A stretch of 64,000 nt of DNA. It comes from Simmondsia chinensis (Eukaryota > Streptophyta > Magnoliopsida > Caryophyllales > Simmondsiaceae). The notes under the pieces were generated by a model that worked only from the letters and a program-made list of their open reading frames with translations, did no database searches and was not told the DNA's origin. The DNA is taken from contig JAGTTD010000005.1 in the NCBI GenBank assembly GCA_018398585.1, positions 14,807,355 through 14,871,354 of the forward strand. The letters are read 5' to 3'. Within the stretch, counting starts at the first letter, position 1, and each line of letters begins with the position of its first letter. This document shows, one piece after another, positions 55,721 to 64,000 of the stretch. The translations under genes were made by a program, and so were the position numbers.

Positions 55721-56867
55721 AATTTCATGAGCAATAAAGATATTGTCATGGATTGATAGACCTGACACAAAGGCTCCTTGTAGGATGAATCATATCAGAT
55801 AACAAAGATCGGAGCCGATTAGCTAAAACCTTGGCTATAATCTTATAAATAACATTACGAAAGCAACTCAGTCTAAAGCAGTTAGGGAACTCAAGGTTTT
55901 CTACCTTAGAAACAAGCTAGTTAAAGGTATGATTGACCTCCTTAAGGAGATGGCCACTATGTAAGAAAGCATTAACCACTTCAATAAGGTTACTACCAAC
56001 AAGATCCTAGAAATGTTGGAAGAGTCTTGCCCCAAACCCGTCAGGCCTTCAGGCTTTATACGAATTTATTTGGAAAACAGCTAGTCATTTTTCCTAATTT
56101 GTAACTTCCTTGGTAAGAGACTTATTAATTTTTTTTGACACCGTTGGATCAAACTTGAAGGGAGGGGTTTTCCTCTAACTCAACGAATCAATATCAACCC
56201 AAATAGGAGAATAGTCTTAAATCGAAAAGTATCCATTGTGAATGGCTGCTTGTGGATAAAAATGTATCCAAGATTTAAGGACTAAACATCTTTCAAGGCA
56301 TTCCCAAACACTAGAATTTAATAGATTTATCTTCTAGGTAAACGGGTTACCCTCAAAAGAAAGATCCAAATATCAATATCATAACACAAGGAAGTCTTTC
56401 AAATCGGGAAGAACAGGCAAGAGCATCCCCTACTTATCTTCCGGATTTAACAAATCAATCATATCACCTATCAGGTGATGTGGTGATGGCTCATGAACAA
56501 TATTCTTCCCAATAAATCCCTAAAATAAATCCTTCTCTTCCTCCGAGGCAAGAGCATATAAAAAGAGCAACGTGGATTCTACCTATCAAGAACTTTAAGA
56601 TGAAAATCCTATTAGACTTGAATGAAACTTCAATATTACAAAAATTGTTGTTCCAAAACAATCAAATACTCCCCACATGATTTAGAGAGGGTGAAAAATC
56701 AAACTTTTGGGATACAAGCTTAAAATTGATAACATGATTAGCAGGTTCAATCATCATAGTTTCTAAAAGACAACACATATCAGGGTTTAACTTTGATTAA
56801 GCAGTTTAACCTCTTTGTGAATGCCAACCCTTTTCGTACCTCTCACATTCCAACATAGAAACCTCAT
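55721..56867 (-). pseudogene. LINE ORF2, endonuclease
   Basis: The ATG at 56867 begins MRFLCWNVRGTKRVGIHKEV, the typical start of plant L1 endonucleases (WNVRG with the catalytic Asn). TLICVVF and a readable stretch to about 56690 follow, then scattered pieces with many stops to 55721. The endonuclease would nick target DNA to prime reverse transcription. It is inactive here. Confidence 0.75.
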
Positions 56868-58447
56868 TAGCCTTTAGTAAATAAGTATCCTAAACCAACC
56901 ATTACGCCCCAATAATCAAAGCCCAAACATAATATCAACAGAAACTGGCATAAGAGATTCTATATTTGAAGTCAAAGTAATTAATAGCAAGAATTAATCT
57001 CCCCCTATGCCCAAATAGAGCATACTAGTAGTACACATACCTAGGATCAATGTGGCCATGCATTTCACAGCACACATAAGGCAGAAAGCTAGCCAAGAAA
57101 CAAAAGAATATTATAATGACACAAAAGGTAGAAAATCCAACACAATCAATATAGCTCACTTTTGACCAAACATCTCTCCTCGTTTATCCTCTTGAATAGT
57201 ATGCTATAATATAAAATTATATCAAAAAGCAAACCCATCATTTTACAAATCCAAAACATAGGGTCAAAACCCTTCATTCTCTAAATTGGCAAGGCATAGA
57301 GCCTATCCCAAGTACACCAAGTATCAAACAGTGAATCGATCAACAAGGTATGACATAGAAATACAAACAAAAAAGACCGAATAACAAACATATAAGAACA
57401 TAACTTACCATTAGTAATATAGATACATATATATAAACTCCAACTTGGAGATACAAAACTAAAATTCAAGAAGTCAAACCCTCTTCTATTAATGGACACC
57501 ACCCAAATTTATCCTAATAGAAGTAGTTTGGTGATTAATTTAACTTGCTATGCCATGATAAGATGTCTTACCACTCAATCCCCCTTTAGCCTACCATCTG
57601 GAGGATTCCGGGCAACATTTGTAGGACCTAGTTGAATAGTCCATGATATAAACAAGAGGGTAGGTAGAAGATGAGGAAGTAGCTAAGGATTCAAGAGTAA
57701 GAGGAGAAGGAATTTCAACCATTGAAGTTGATGCGAAGTTTGGAAAGAAAGAGCGAAGGAAAAAAAACGAAGAATAAATTTCTCCTTTAACTACAATAGG
57801 GGGTTGACTCCTAGTAAATAATAGAACTTTATCTATATCCTCCCTCCTCAAGCACATGGACCAAAAGTAAATCAGGAGGGGATGGGTACAACATAGAAGA
57901 AGTGATTGAAGGCATTTTGACTCAGCATTTAGAATAGACTTTCCGATCAAACAAGCATAGTAAAATACCTCTGAGTGCTTTTAGCTCACCAATCATCAAT
58001 GAATTCCATTTTTGAAAATTGATTGAAGCTCTTAATCATTGATTACAGTACTTGGTCTTATTTTAAGAAGAATCAACACCAAAATCACAAATTGAAAAGT
58101 TAGGTTTTCATTCACCCCTTTTTTCGCCTCTTTCTCCTCATAGAGACACAGATAACAAATTGTCGTTCTTTATCAATGAAATGTAGAACACACATTATGG
58201 AAACATAAAACAAATTATTGGTCTTTTTCAACCAAAAAAAACTCACTTGGGCATTTCGTCGAACATTTGGTACTCAAACTTGATGCTCAAGTATATTCAA
58301 ATTTGTACTTGAAAGAGCAATGTAGATTCAGAAAATTCAATGAATAAAGCATAATAGACAATTTTTCAGTATTCGGCAAGGAAAGGGTTTTTACTTGGGG
58401 CCCAAGGACATGGACTTCATGAAAGAGCTTTCATGGTTCCTACGAGA
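56868..58447 (-). other. Presumed LINE ORF1/5' region
   Basis: Upstream of ORF2 on the minus strand. One frame (57591-57950) is open for 119 codons but has no motif I recognise, and no DUF4283 or CCHC knuckle could be read. Assignment to the LINE rests on position and the candidate target duplication only. Confidence 0.35.
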
Positions 58448-58463
58448 TGGACCATAACGCTAT

Positions 58464-58928
58464 GTGTATGTGACAAATGTAAACAAACAAAGTCAAGCAT
58501 AAGACCCCCTTGAAATTTTTGATTAGTCATATTGAGCCTAAGGTCAAGGTGAGCTTAAATGAGCATTTGAACCTTTTTCCATATCGTATTGATAAAATAC
58601 GAGGATGCTCGATACATAGCTCAACTTGGCTTCTTATACTACTCCAGTTGATTCTAGCTTATTAGTCTAATCAAGCTCACTACTTTCATCAAGTCAATTC
58701 GAGTTTATTATTAAGCCAAGCTCACTATTTCATTAGGCTGTCGAGCTGACTCAAGAAGAGTTGCCTAAGTAAAGACAGAGTCATTATCTTACATAAAATA
58801 GTCGTTGTTTTACGAGATGCTCAAGCTACTGATGAGCCAACATTGATTCATTATATGAGCCATTAAGAAGTTTTTATGGAGTCTTTAACAAACTACTCAA
58901 AACATTTTTACTAGCCGAGCATCATTTT
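58464..58928. other. No feature seen
   Basis: About 465 bp with no gene. AGCTCAC and CAAGCTCACTA-type words recur near 58555-58735. Confidence 0.45.
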
Positions 58929-58964
58929 ATCTTTGGCGTGTTCAATTTATCAAATTTGGTCAAA
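58929..58964 (+). repeat. 36-bp target duplication, left copy
   Basis: Starts ATCTTTGGCGTGTT and ends CAAATTTGGTCAAA. The right copy at 59479-59514 differs at two bases. Confidence 0.85.
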
Positions 58965-59474
58965 CTACAAAAAGGGAAAAGAGAGCTTTAAAGAGCAAGA
59001 AGGAGCAAGAGAAACGGGAGCTTCAAGAGTTTTTGAAGGATATGTCGCCCAGAAATAGCACGTAGAATTCAGGTAAGAACTCAGGCAAGCAGAGGAAGAG
59101 GATTATGATGAAGTGGACTAGTAGTGTGCATGAGGCCGAGAAGATCCTTTAGGCTAAGCGAGTAATTGAGATGGGAAAGAGGCTAGGTCTGAACTTCGAT
59201 GGCTTTGACCCTCCTATGGTGAGAGCCATATTTAATGAAAGGGTGACCTGACTGCCTTTTATCATGTTTTAGTTGCCCTAAGATCCGAATTAGTCATAGT
59301 GGTCAGTTAGGTTCGTACTGTTATACCGGTTGTTGTTTATAGTCTTGTTTGATCCTGTTCTTGTTTTTCTGTGTCCCGTTATTAAACGGGTTTTATAAGG
59401 GCTCGCTAGCTCGAGTGCTTGAATTATTTCGCCACCTGGTTGCTAATTATCAGAAGAAAAAAAAAAAAAAAAAC
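58965..59474 (+). mobile_element. 5'-truncated poly(A) retroposon
   Basis: A 510-bp insert flanked by a 36-bp imperfect duplication and ending in 17 A (59457-59473). Its first 280 bp encode a Lys/Glu-rich C-terminus: EKRELQEFLKDMSPRNST, a TAG, KRIMMKWTSSVHEAEKIL, a TAG and MGKRLGLNFDGFDPPMVRAI, ending NERVT and TGA at about 59250. Both internal TAG codons sit where Gln is likely. A 200-bp untranslated tail follows. It is a LINE-mobilised cDNA or a LINE fragment; I do not recognise the protein. Confidence 0.7.
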
Positions 59475-59514
59475 AAAAATCTTTGGCGTGTTAAATATAT
59501 CAAATTTGGTCAAA

Positions 59515-60239
59515 TTTAACTCATTACTCATGAAAATCAAACATGAATAATTGTTTACCAATTTTAATACAAGTAATTTAGTGAACATTTGATTCCTTCA
59601 CATTCATCATGTATTTAAATTATACTTAATTTGAATACCAAAAATACGCAATCAAATAGGCAAGTGTTATTGTCATAGCATCTTTTATTAATCTCATGGC
59701 AATTTTTGGGATCTTTACTATGTTAAAATTGACCTCATATTAAGGCTCCATTAGGAACTAAGAAAGTTTAAATAAAAAAAAAATGCGAGGAAAAAAAAGT
59801 TGAAGGGGGGGAAAAAAAATTAAGGATCCATTTGAAACGGAGAAAATGTTGACAATGGAAAAAAGAAATTAGAGGCAAGTGATTTTTTTGTGTTTGGAGT
59901 CCATGGAAAACATGAAGAAAAAAAATTAACTAAAAAATTATAGAACTTTACAATTGAATTAGAGGAAAATAATTTTCCCCTTGAAATGAAGAGAAAAATG
60001 GGCGAAAAAAATGATTCTCGACCCTAACCATCTTAACCCTTATGTATTAGACTTGATCTCAGCTTCATGTTTAATTAACAAGGTCTAAGTTTTTGTAGTA
60101 AAATGCTAATGTGATGCATTATTTTGCCAATATATACATATCTTTCGTCGTAGTTCAGTAGATCTTTTTCGTAATCTGCTAAATTTTTCTTGATAACAAT
60201 GATATAACTCATGCATTGTTGTAATCATTTACGACATCA
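59515..60239. other. AT-rich DNA with a possible MITE
   Basis: No gene. GGCTCCATTAGGAACTAAG at 59745 and GGATCCATTTGAAACGGAG at 59824 resemble the GGCTCCGTTTGGAA-type ends of common plant MITEs, and purine-rich runs lie between. Exact ends were not found. Confidence 0.35.
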
Positions 60240-61610
60240 ACATTCCGACATAGGATTCTCAAGTGATAAAATTTTGAAAGCTTAGGTATCTCATTGTATA
60301 TGTTAAAATGTCAGGGTACTTAAGTGATAAATGTGCAAACTTCAGGGTACCTAAGTAATAAACTCCCTTATATTCATAATATTTTTAAAATTTAAAAAAA
60401 TTTAAATCTTAATAATATTTCAAATATTATAAAAATGTTCATATATTTTAAACATATTTAATATATTGAAAAAATATTAATACATTTTAAAAATATTTTA
60501 AACTCATGTACCTGAACTAAATTTTTTCTGAAATTTTTAAACCTCAAGATCTCTAATTGTATGTATTAAAATATCAAGTACATAGGTGATAATTAAACTC
60601 ATGGTGCCTAAATAATAAATTTTCAGTGTAACAATATCAAGAACGATTACCAGAAACATCACACTACTTAAAGGATATAAAGTGAATATAACTTATTAAG
60701 TTAGACAATAATTATTTTTTTTCCATTTCATTTTCTATCAACGAAACAAAGGGAAAATTTTTTGATCTATTGAAAACATATTTTTTTCCGGGACTTCCAA
60801 ATAATGAAAAAAAAATCGTTTTCCTTTATTTTGTTTTCCTTCAACTTTTTTTACCTGCATTTTTCTTTCCTTCAAATTTTCATGATTCCAAACGGAGCAT
60901 AAAGGAAAGCGATTTTTTTTTTTTTCCATTGTTTGGAAATCAAGACCATACAGGGAAAGAAGTATGTTTTCAAGATCACAATTTTTTCCCCTTTGTTTGA
61001 TTAGTAGAAAAAAAAAATGGAAAAAAAATTTTATTATCTAACCTAATATGCTATATTTTCTTTATATCAACTAAGCCATGTGATTTTTCTGGTGAACACT
61101 ATTGATAGTATTTAGTTAGGAGTTTATCATTTGGGCACTCCAAGTTTAATTATATCATATCTGCCTGACATTTCACTACATATTATTAGAGATTTTTAAT
61201 ATTTAAAAAATTTAGAAAAAATTTGGTTCAGGTACATGGGTTTAAAATATTTTTGAAACGTATTAGTATTGTTTCAAACTAATAAAATTTTTTAAAATAT
61301 ATAAATATTTTTTAAATATTTTAAGAATTTTTTAGATACTTTTAAAATATTAATTGTTAAAAAAAATTCATGTTCTTTTGAAGGATTTAAATTTTTTTAA
61401 ATTTTGAAAATGCTCTGAATTTTGAAATTATTATAAATATAAATATTAAAGTGTTAAGGTATTTGTATAGAAAAATTATCATTTAGGTACCCAAGGATTG
61501 ACATTTATTACCTAGGTACCCTGACATTTCAATATATACAACCAGGTACCCTAATGTTTGAAAATTGTATCACCTAGGTACCCTATGTTGAATTTGATTA
61601 ATTTTTGAAA
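60240..61610. repeat. Nested foldback repeat
   Basis: The outer arms (about 60240-60600 and 61120-61600) are inverted copies: CATGTACCTGAACTAAATTT on the left is mirrored by the complement of AAATTTGGTTCAGGTACATG on the right, and AATTTAAAAAAATTTAAAT and TACCTAAGT words also pair. An inner inverted repeat (about 60715-60870 and 60885-61030) pairs ACAAAGGGAAAA and TTGAAAACAT with their complements. Almost the whole 1.4 kb could fold on itself. No protein is encoded. Confidence 0.7.
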
Positions 61611-61859
61611 GAACCTAATCAATTTTGTGTGAAAATGCTGATATAATACATAATTACTATAATATACATAAGTCATGCCAGTGTTTTCATCTCAAATTCA
61701 GTGAATTGTGATGAAATATTCACTAATGTTGATATGAATTACCTAAATATTGCCACTATCATGTCTCTTTTTTGCATTTTGGGCGAGCAAAATTAACAAA
61801 TTCTAGTGAAGGTACTAATATATTGTCAAAATCATGTTTAATTTTAGTGTTTTTCAAAG

Positions 61860-62030
61860 AAAATATATCGAATTTTGACAAAAATGTATCTGACTGATAA
61901 AATTTTAAAACTTTAGGGTACCTGAGTGATAAATTGTTTAAAACCCAAGGTACCCTATTGTTTATATTGAAAGTTGAAATGTTAACGTACCTAAGTAATA
62001 AATGCTCAAACTTCAGAATAACTAAACGAT
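61860..62030 (+). repeat. Additional copy of the foldback arm
   Basis: GGGTACCTGAGTGATAAATT and CGTACCTAAGTAATAAATGC repeat the left arm near 60280-60360 in direct orientation and the right arm near 61490-61590 in inverted orientation. Confidence 0.65.
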
Positions 62031-62032
62031 GA

Positions 62033-62055
62033 TCTCTCTCTCTCTCTCTCTCTCT
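62033..62055 (+). repeat. (CT)n microsatellite
   Basis: A pure TC/CT run of about 23 bp. Confidence 0.9.
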
Positions 62056-62216
62056 TTTTGCCCCCCTAAGTGCATGCATAAAGTAATGGCTCCAACAAGG
62101 TTATGAGTAGGGTAGCTAAAAAATATTTACAAACTTAAAAGTATCTCAAAAAATATTTCAAAATCCCAAGATGCCTGAATCATTTTTCTCAAAATTTATC
62201 ATACTCACGTACCTGA

Positions 62217-62512
62217 TGTCATGGACCTTAGCATGGGAGGCACGTGGGTCAATTGTGACGATCACATTACACTGAGCATGGCTGTCAGGGTGCCAGTTAT
62301 GTCATGATCAAAGGGAGCATCATGGGCAAGGAGTAGCGTGTCATGCAAAGATTGCTACGAAAGCACAGTAATAGCTAGGATATGTTAGTAAATTGGTTCT
62401 GGTTGTTAGGAATTTATTAGCCAAATTTTAGTATAAGTAACAATGTAACTTTTGTAATCATTATTCCAAGAATTATCCATACAAACTCACTCTATTCTCA
62501 TCTCCTAACTTC

Positions 62513-62547
<35 letters not shown>

Positions 62548-62615
62548 TTCTTTCTCTTCTCATACTCCAATTCCCTCCTCATCTCCAATTATTTTTATCT
62601 TTCTTTCCCATCTCA
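62217..62615 (+). repeat. 5' LTR of the edge element
   Basis: About 399 bp. It includes a 34-C run (62514-62547) near its end and shares ACGTGGGTCAATT, TGAGCATGGCTGTC and CATGATCAAAGG-like words with the 3' copy. Confidence 0.85.
62514..62547 (+). repeat. Poly-C run, 34 bases
   Basis: An uninterrupted run of 34 C in the U5 part of the LTR. The homologous position in the 3' LTR lies beyond the window. Confidence 0.9.
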
Positions 62616-62617
62616 AT

Positions 62618-62629
62618 TGGTATCAGAGC
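62618..62629 (+). promoter_or_regulatory. Primer binding site of the edge element
   Basis: TGGTATCAGAGC, an exact match to the initiator tRNA-Met site, lies two bases after the LTR. Confidence 0.9.
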
Positions 62630-62699
62630 TCAATCTTGAGCTAAAATTTTCGCAATTTCGTAGTTGATCATTGATTCTACACTAGTTAAGCATAAGAAG

Positions 62700-63219
62700 A
62701 ACCCTACAATGATGAAAATTTGAGGCCAATTCCAAGGACTAGCACAAAAGCTGATAAAGACACAACAATCAGTGATGGCAGCTCGAAGGTTAGAGGAAGA
62801 GTGCCACAACCAGTTGATGGAAGTGAGAAGAATCACATGCAGATGCTCGCACTAATGCAGCAATAGTTTTCACTTCGTCCTAGCCTTCTGTGTTAATGAG
62901 AAGCCAACAAGTAGAAGTAAGATTGCCTGAGTCTAGGGCAAATGTTAGGCAAATTAATGCAGGTAAGCATCCGATCTTAGGGTCATTTCTGATCAAGAAT
63001 GAAATTCCACAATCAAACCCTCAAAAATCGAAATTCATTTTCAAGCAGAGCGTGAAATTGCCAAATGGACGAAGAAAGGTAACCAAGATTTTAGTATTTT
63101 CAAATGGGAATGCTATCCTGAAATTTGGAAGAGACAAGGTGCACCAAGAAATGTTAAAAGAAAGCAAAAAAAAAGGCAAGCACTTCAAACCGACAAAATA
63201 TTTTTCAGCTTTCAAATAG
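62700..63219 (+). pseudogene. Gag-like remnant of the edge element
   Basis: The first frame reads ISDGSSKVRGRVPQPVDGSE and KNHMQMLALMQQ then TAG, resembling the N-terminal Gag linker of plant gypsy elements. After a shift a basic frame runs to 63219 (PESRANVRQINAGKHPILGS, KLPNGRRKVTKILVFSNGNA, KESKKKGKHFKPTKYFSAFK). I do not recognise its second half. It lacks a zinc knuckle and a protease. Confidence 0.4.
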
Positions 63220-63869
63220 CAAAATATGAGTAATGTTGTTGGTGGTGAACAAAGAAAGTTGTCAATAATGGGAAAGATTCTATCAATCAAGCATTTTGCA
63301 AATAGGGGTCGGATATGGTGAGGTGAGATAGAAATCAGGTTGATTGCTTTCAATAAGAAGGCGAAGAAAACTCGAGCATAGGGATGCTTTCCTTGAACGG
63401 GGACTGGTATGAGAAGCACAACACGCAATCTCCTATTTTGTCTCAAATGTTTAATCCTTGAGGACAAGAATTGTTTCATTGACCGGGAATAGCGGGTATG
63501 TACTTGGGGGGTCGGTTGGTGGGCATATGGAAGGGAATCTGTTGGACATGGTGGTGGCTTAGAGGTTGTTGAAGATAGTTATATCATATGCTAGTATATT
63601 GTTACATAAGATGTAGTAGGATATTTTTCATGTCTTAGTAAGTTGTTACATCATTTAGTAGACTGTTACTAGATATTAGTAGTTTGTAACAAAATAGTTA
63701 GGTTGTTGTGCAGTTAATCAAGATTGTTACTTAGATGTAGTAGGATTTTTCATATGTAATAGTTAGTAGTGATTGATGTACTTAGTAGGTTATTGTGTGG
63801 TTAATAGGTTGTTGATAGAGGTTTCTGATGATGATTCAAGACCTCCATCCTTGAGGACAAGGATGGTTT
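63220..63869 (+). other. Non-coding interior of the edge element
   Basis: About 650 bp with no open frame of note on the plus strand. TAGTAGGATATTTTTCATG and TAGTAGGATTTTTCATATG near 63615 and 63748, with repeated AGTAGGTTGTT-like words at 63640-63810, indicate internal low-order duplication. The minus-strand frame at 63021-63479 is a shadow. Confidence 0.5.
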
Positions 63870-63883
63870 GAAGGGGTGAAAAT
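63870..63883 (+). promoter_or_regulatory. Polypurine tract of the edge element
   Basis: GAAGGGGTGAAAAT lies directly before the TG of the 3' LTR. Confidence 0.7.
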
Positions 63884-64000
63884 TGTCGTGAACCTTAGCA
63901 TGGGAGGAACGTGGGTCAATTATAATGATTTCATTATACTGAGCATGGCTGTCGGGGTATTAGTAATGTCACGATCAAAGGTAACGTCCTGGGCAAGGCG
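63884..64000 (+). repeat. 3' LTR of the edge element, partial
   Basis: The first 117 bp of the 3' LTR, matching 62217-62335 with several substitutions. The rest lies outside the window. Confidence 0.85.

Larger units (their letters stand above)
48523..58447 (-). mobile_element. L1-type LINE, split by copia element 4
   Basis: Minus-strand order: endonuclease start (56867), reverse transcriptase (about 55340-55700), zinc-knuckle region (about 54080-54200) and RNase H (53530-53870). A degraded poly(A) tail (TTTTTTTCTTTTTT on the plus strand, 48522-48535) lies left of copia element 4. Candidate target copies TGAACCATAACACTAT (48507-48522) and TGGACCATAACGCTAT (58448-58463) match at 14 of 16 bases. 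The LINE alone is about 5.1 kb. The 5' boundary depends on that duplication and is tentative. Confidence 0.7.
62217..64000 (+). mobile_element. Short non-autonomous LTR element, cut by the window edge
   Basis: An LTR at 62217-62615 (TGTCATGGACC to CCATCTCA) is followed by a primer site. A second LTR starts at 63884 (TGTCGTGAACCTTAGCATGG) after a purine-rich tract and runs off the window. The interior is 1268 bp, too short for pol. The outer target duplication cannot be checked. Confidence 0.85.

Noticed and set aside
57591..57950. 119-codon minus-strand frame as a host gene
   Set aside because: No domain or signal is recognised, and its position fits the presumed ORF1/5' region of the LINE.
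63021..63479. 152-codon minus-strand frame
   Set aside because: It lies antisense to the Gag-like frame of the edge element and shows no domain.
1..64000. A bacterial-style defence, toxin or metabolic operon
   Set aside because: Nothing in the window resembles prokaryotic gene organisation. Introns, LTRs, primer sites and LINE motifs all point to a plant nuclear transposon cluster.

Overview
This window is nuclear DNA from a flowering plant, probably a eudicot, though I cannot name the species. The evidence is the AT-rich background, spliced CACTA transposase genes, Ty1/copia and Ty3/gypsy elements primed by initiator methionine tRNA (TGGTATCAGAGC sites), L1- and RTE-type LINEs, and plant hAT and foldback repeats. 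I found no ordinary host gene, no rRNA or functional tRNA gene and no CRISPR array. It is a heterochromatin-like pile of nested transposons.

Layout. 1-3149: gene-free DNA with an LTR-like remnant, an RTE LINE tail and a SINE-like tail containing 37 C. 3150-4775: non-autonomous hAT-like element with an inner foldback. 4776-17317: a CACTA (En/Spm) element on the minus strand, with a broken tnp2 transposase and a spliced TNPA-like gene whose seven proposed exons add up to an unbroken 428-codon frame. A long-LTR, almost empty retrotransposon (8871-13467, target duplication AAAAT) sits inside tnp2. 17318-19585: unrecognised. 19586-26487: short copia-like non-autonomous element split by chromodomain gypsy element 1 (20002-25519, duplication TATCG). 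26811-29440: 5'-truncated copia element on the minus strand. 31844-40717: an old minus-strand LTR element that carries, instead of gag-pol, one long reading frame with an RNA-recognition motif; it is split by a complete copia element (32448-38951, duplication AACAT). 42342-48097: gypsy element 2 (duplication CATTT). About 48523-58447: an L1-type LINE on the minus strand, with a short-LTR copia element (48565-53428, duplication CTACT) inserted about 30 bp from its poly(A) tail. 58965-59474: a small poly(A) retroposon with a 36-bp target duplication. 60240-62030: a cluster of foldback repeats. 62217 to the end: a short non-autonomous LTR element cut by the window edge.

How it works together. 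The autonomous elements encode the usual kit: Gag, protease, integrase, reverse transcriptase and RNase H for LTR elements; endonuclease, reverse transcriptase and RNase H for the LINE; TNPA and TNP2 for CACTA. Nearly all are broken. In those I read closely, the premature stops almost all fit C-to-T change on one strand (CAG, CAA or CGA to a stop, or TGG to a stop), as expected of heavily methylated DNA. The short LTR elements have priming and polypurine sites but no polymerase, so they would need proteins from relatives.

The best candidate for something undescribed is the RRM-bearing non-autonomous LTR element. Next are the apparently intact TNPA gene beside a dead tnp2, and the retroposon with an unusually long target duplication.
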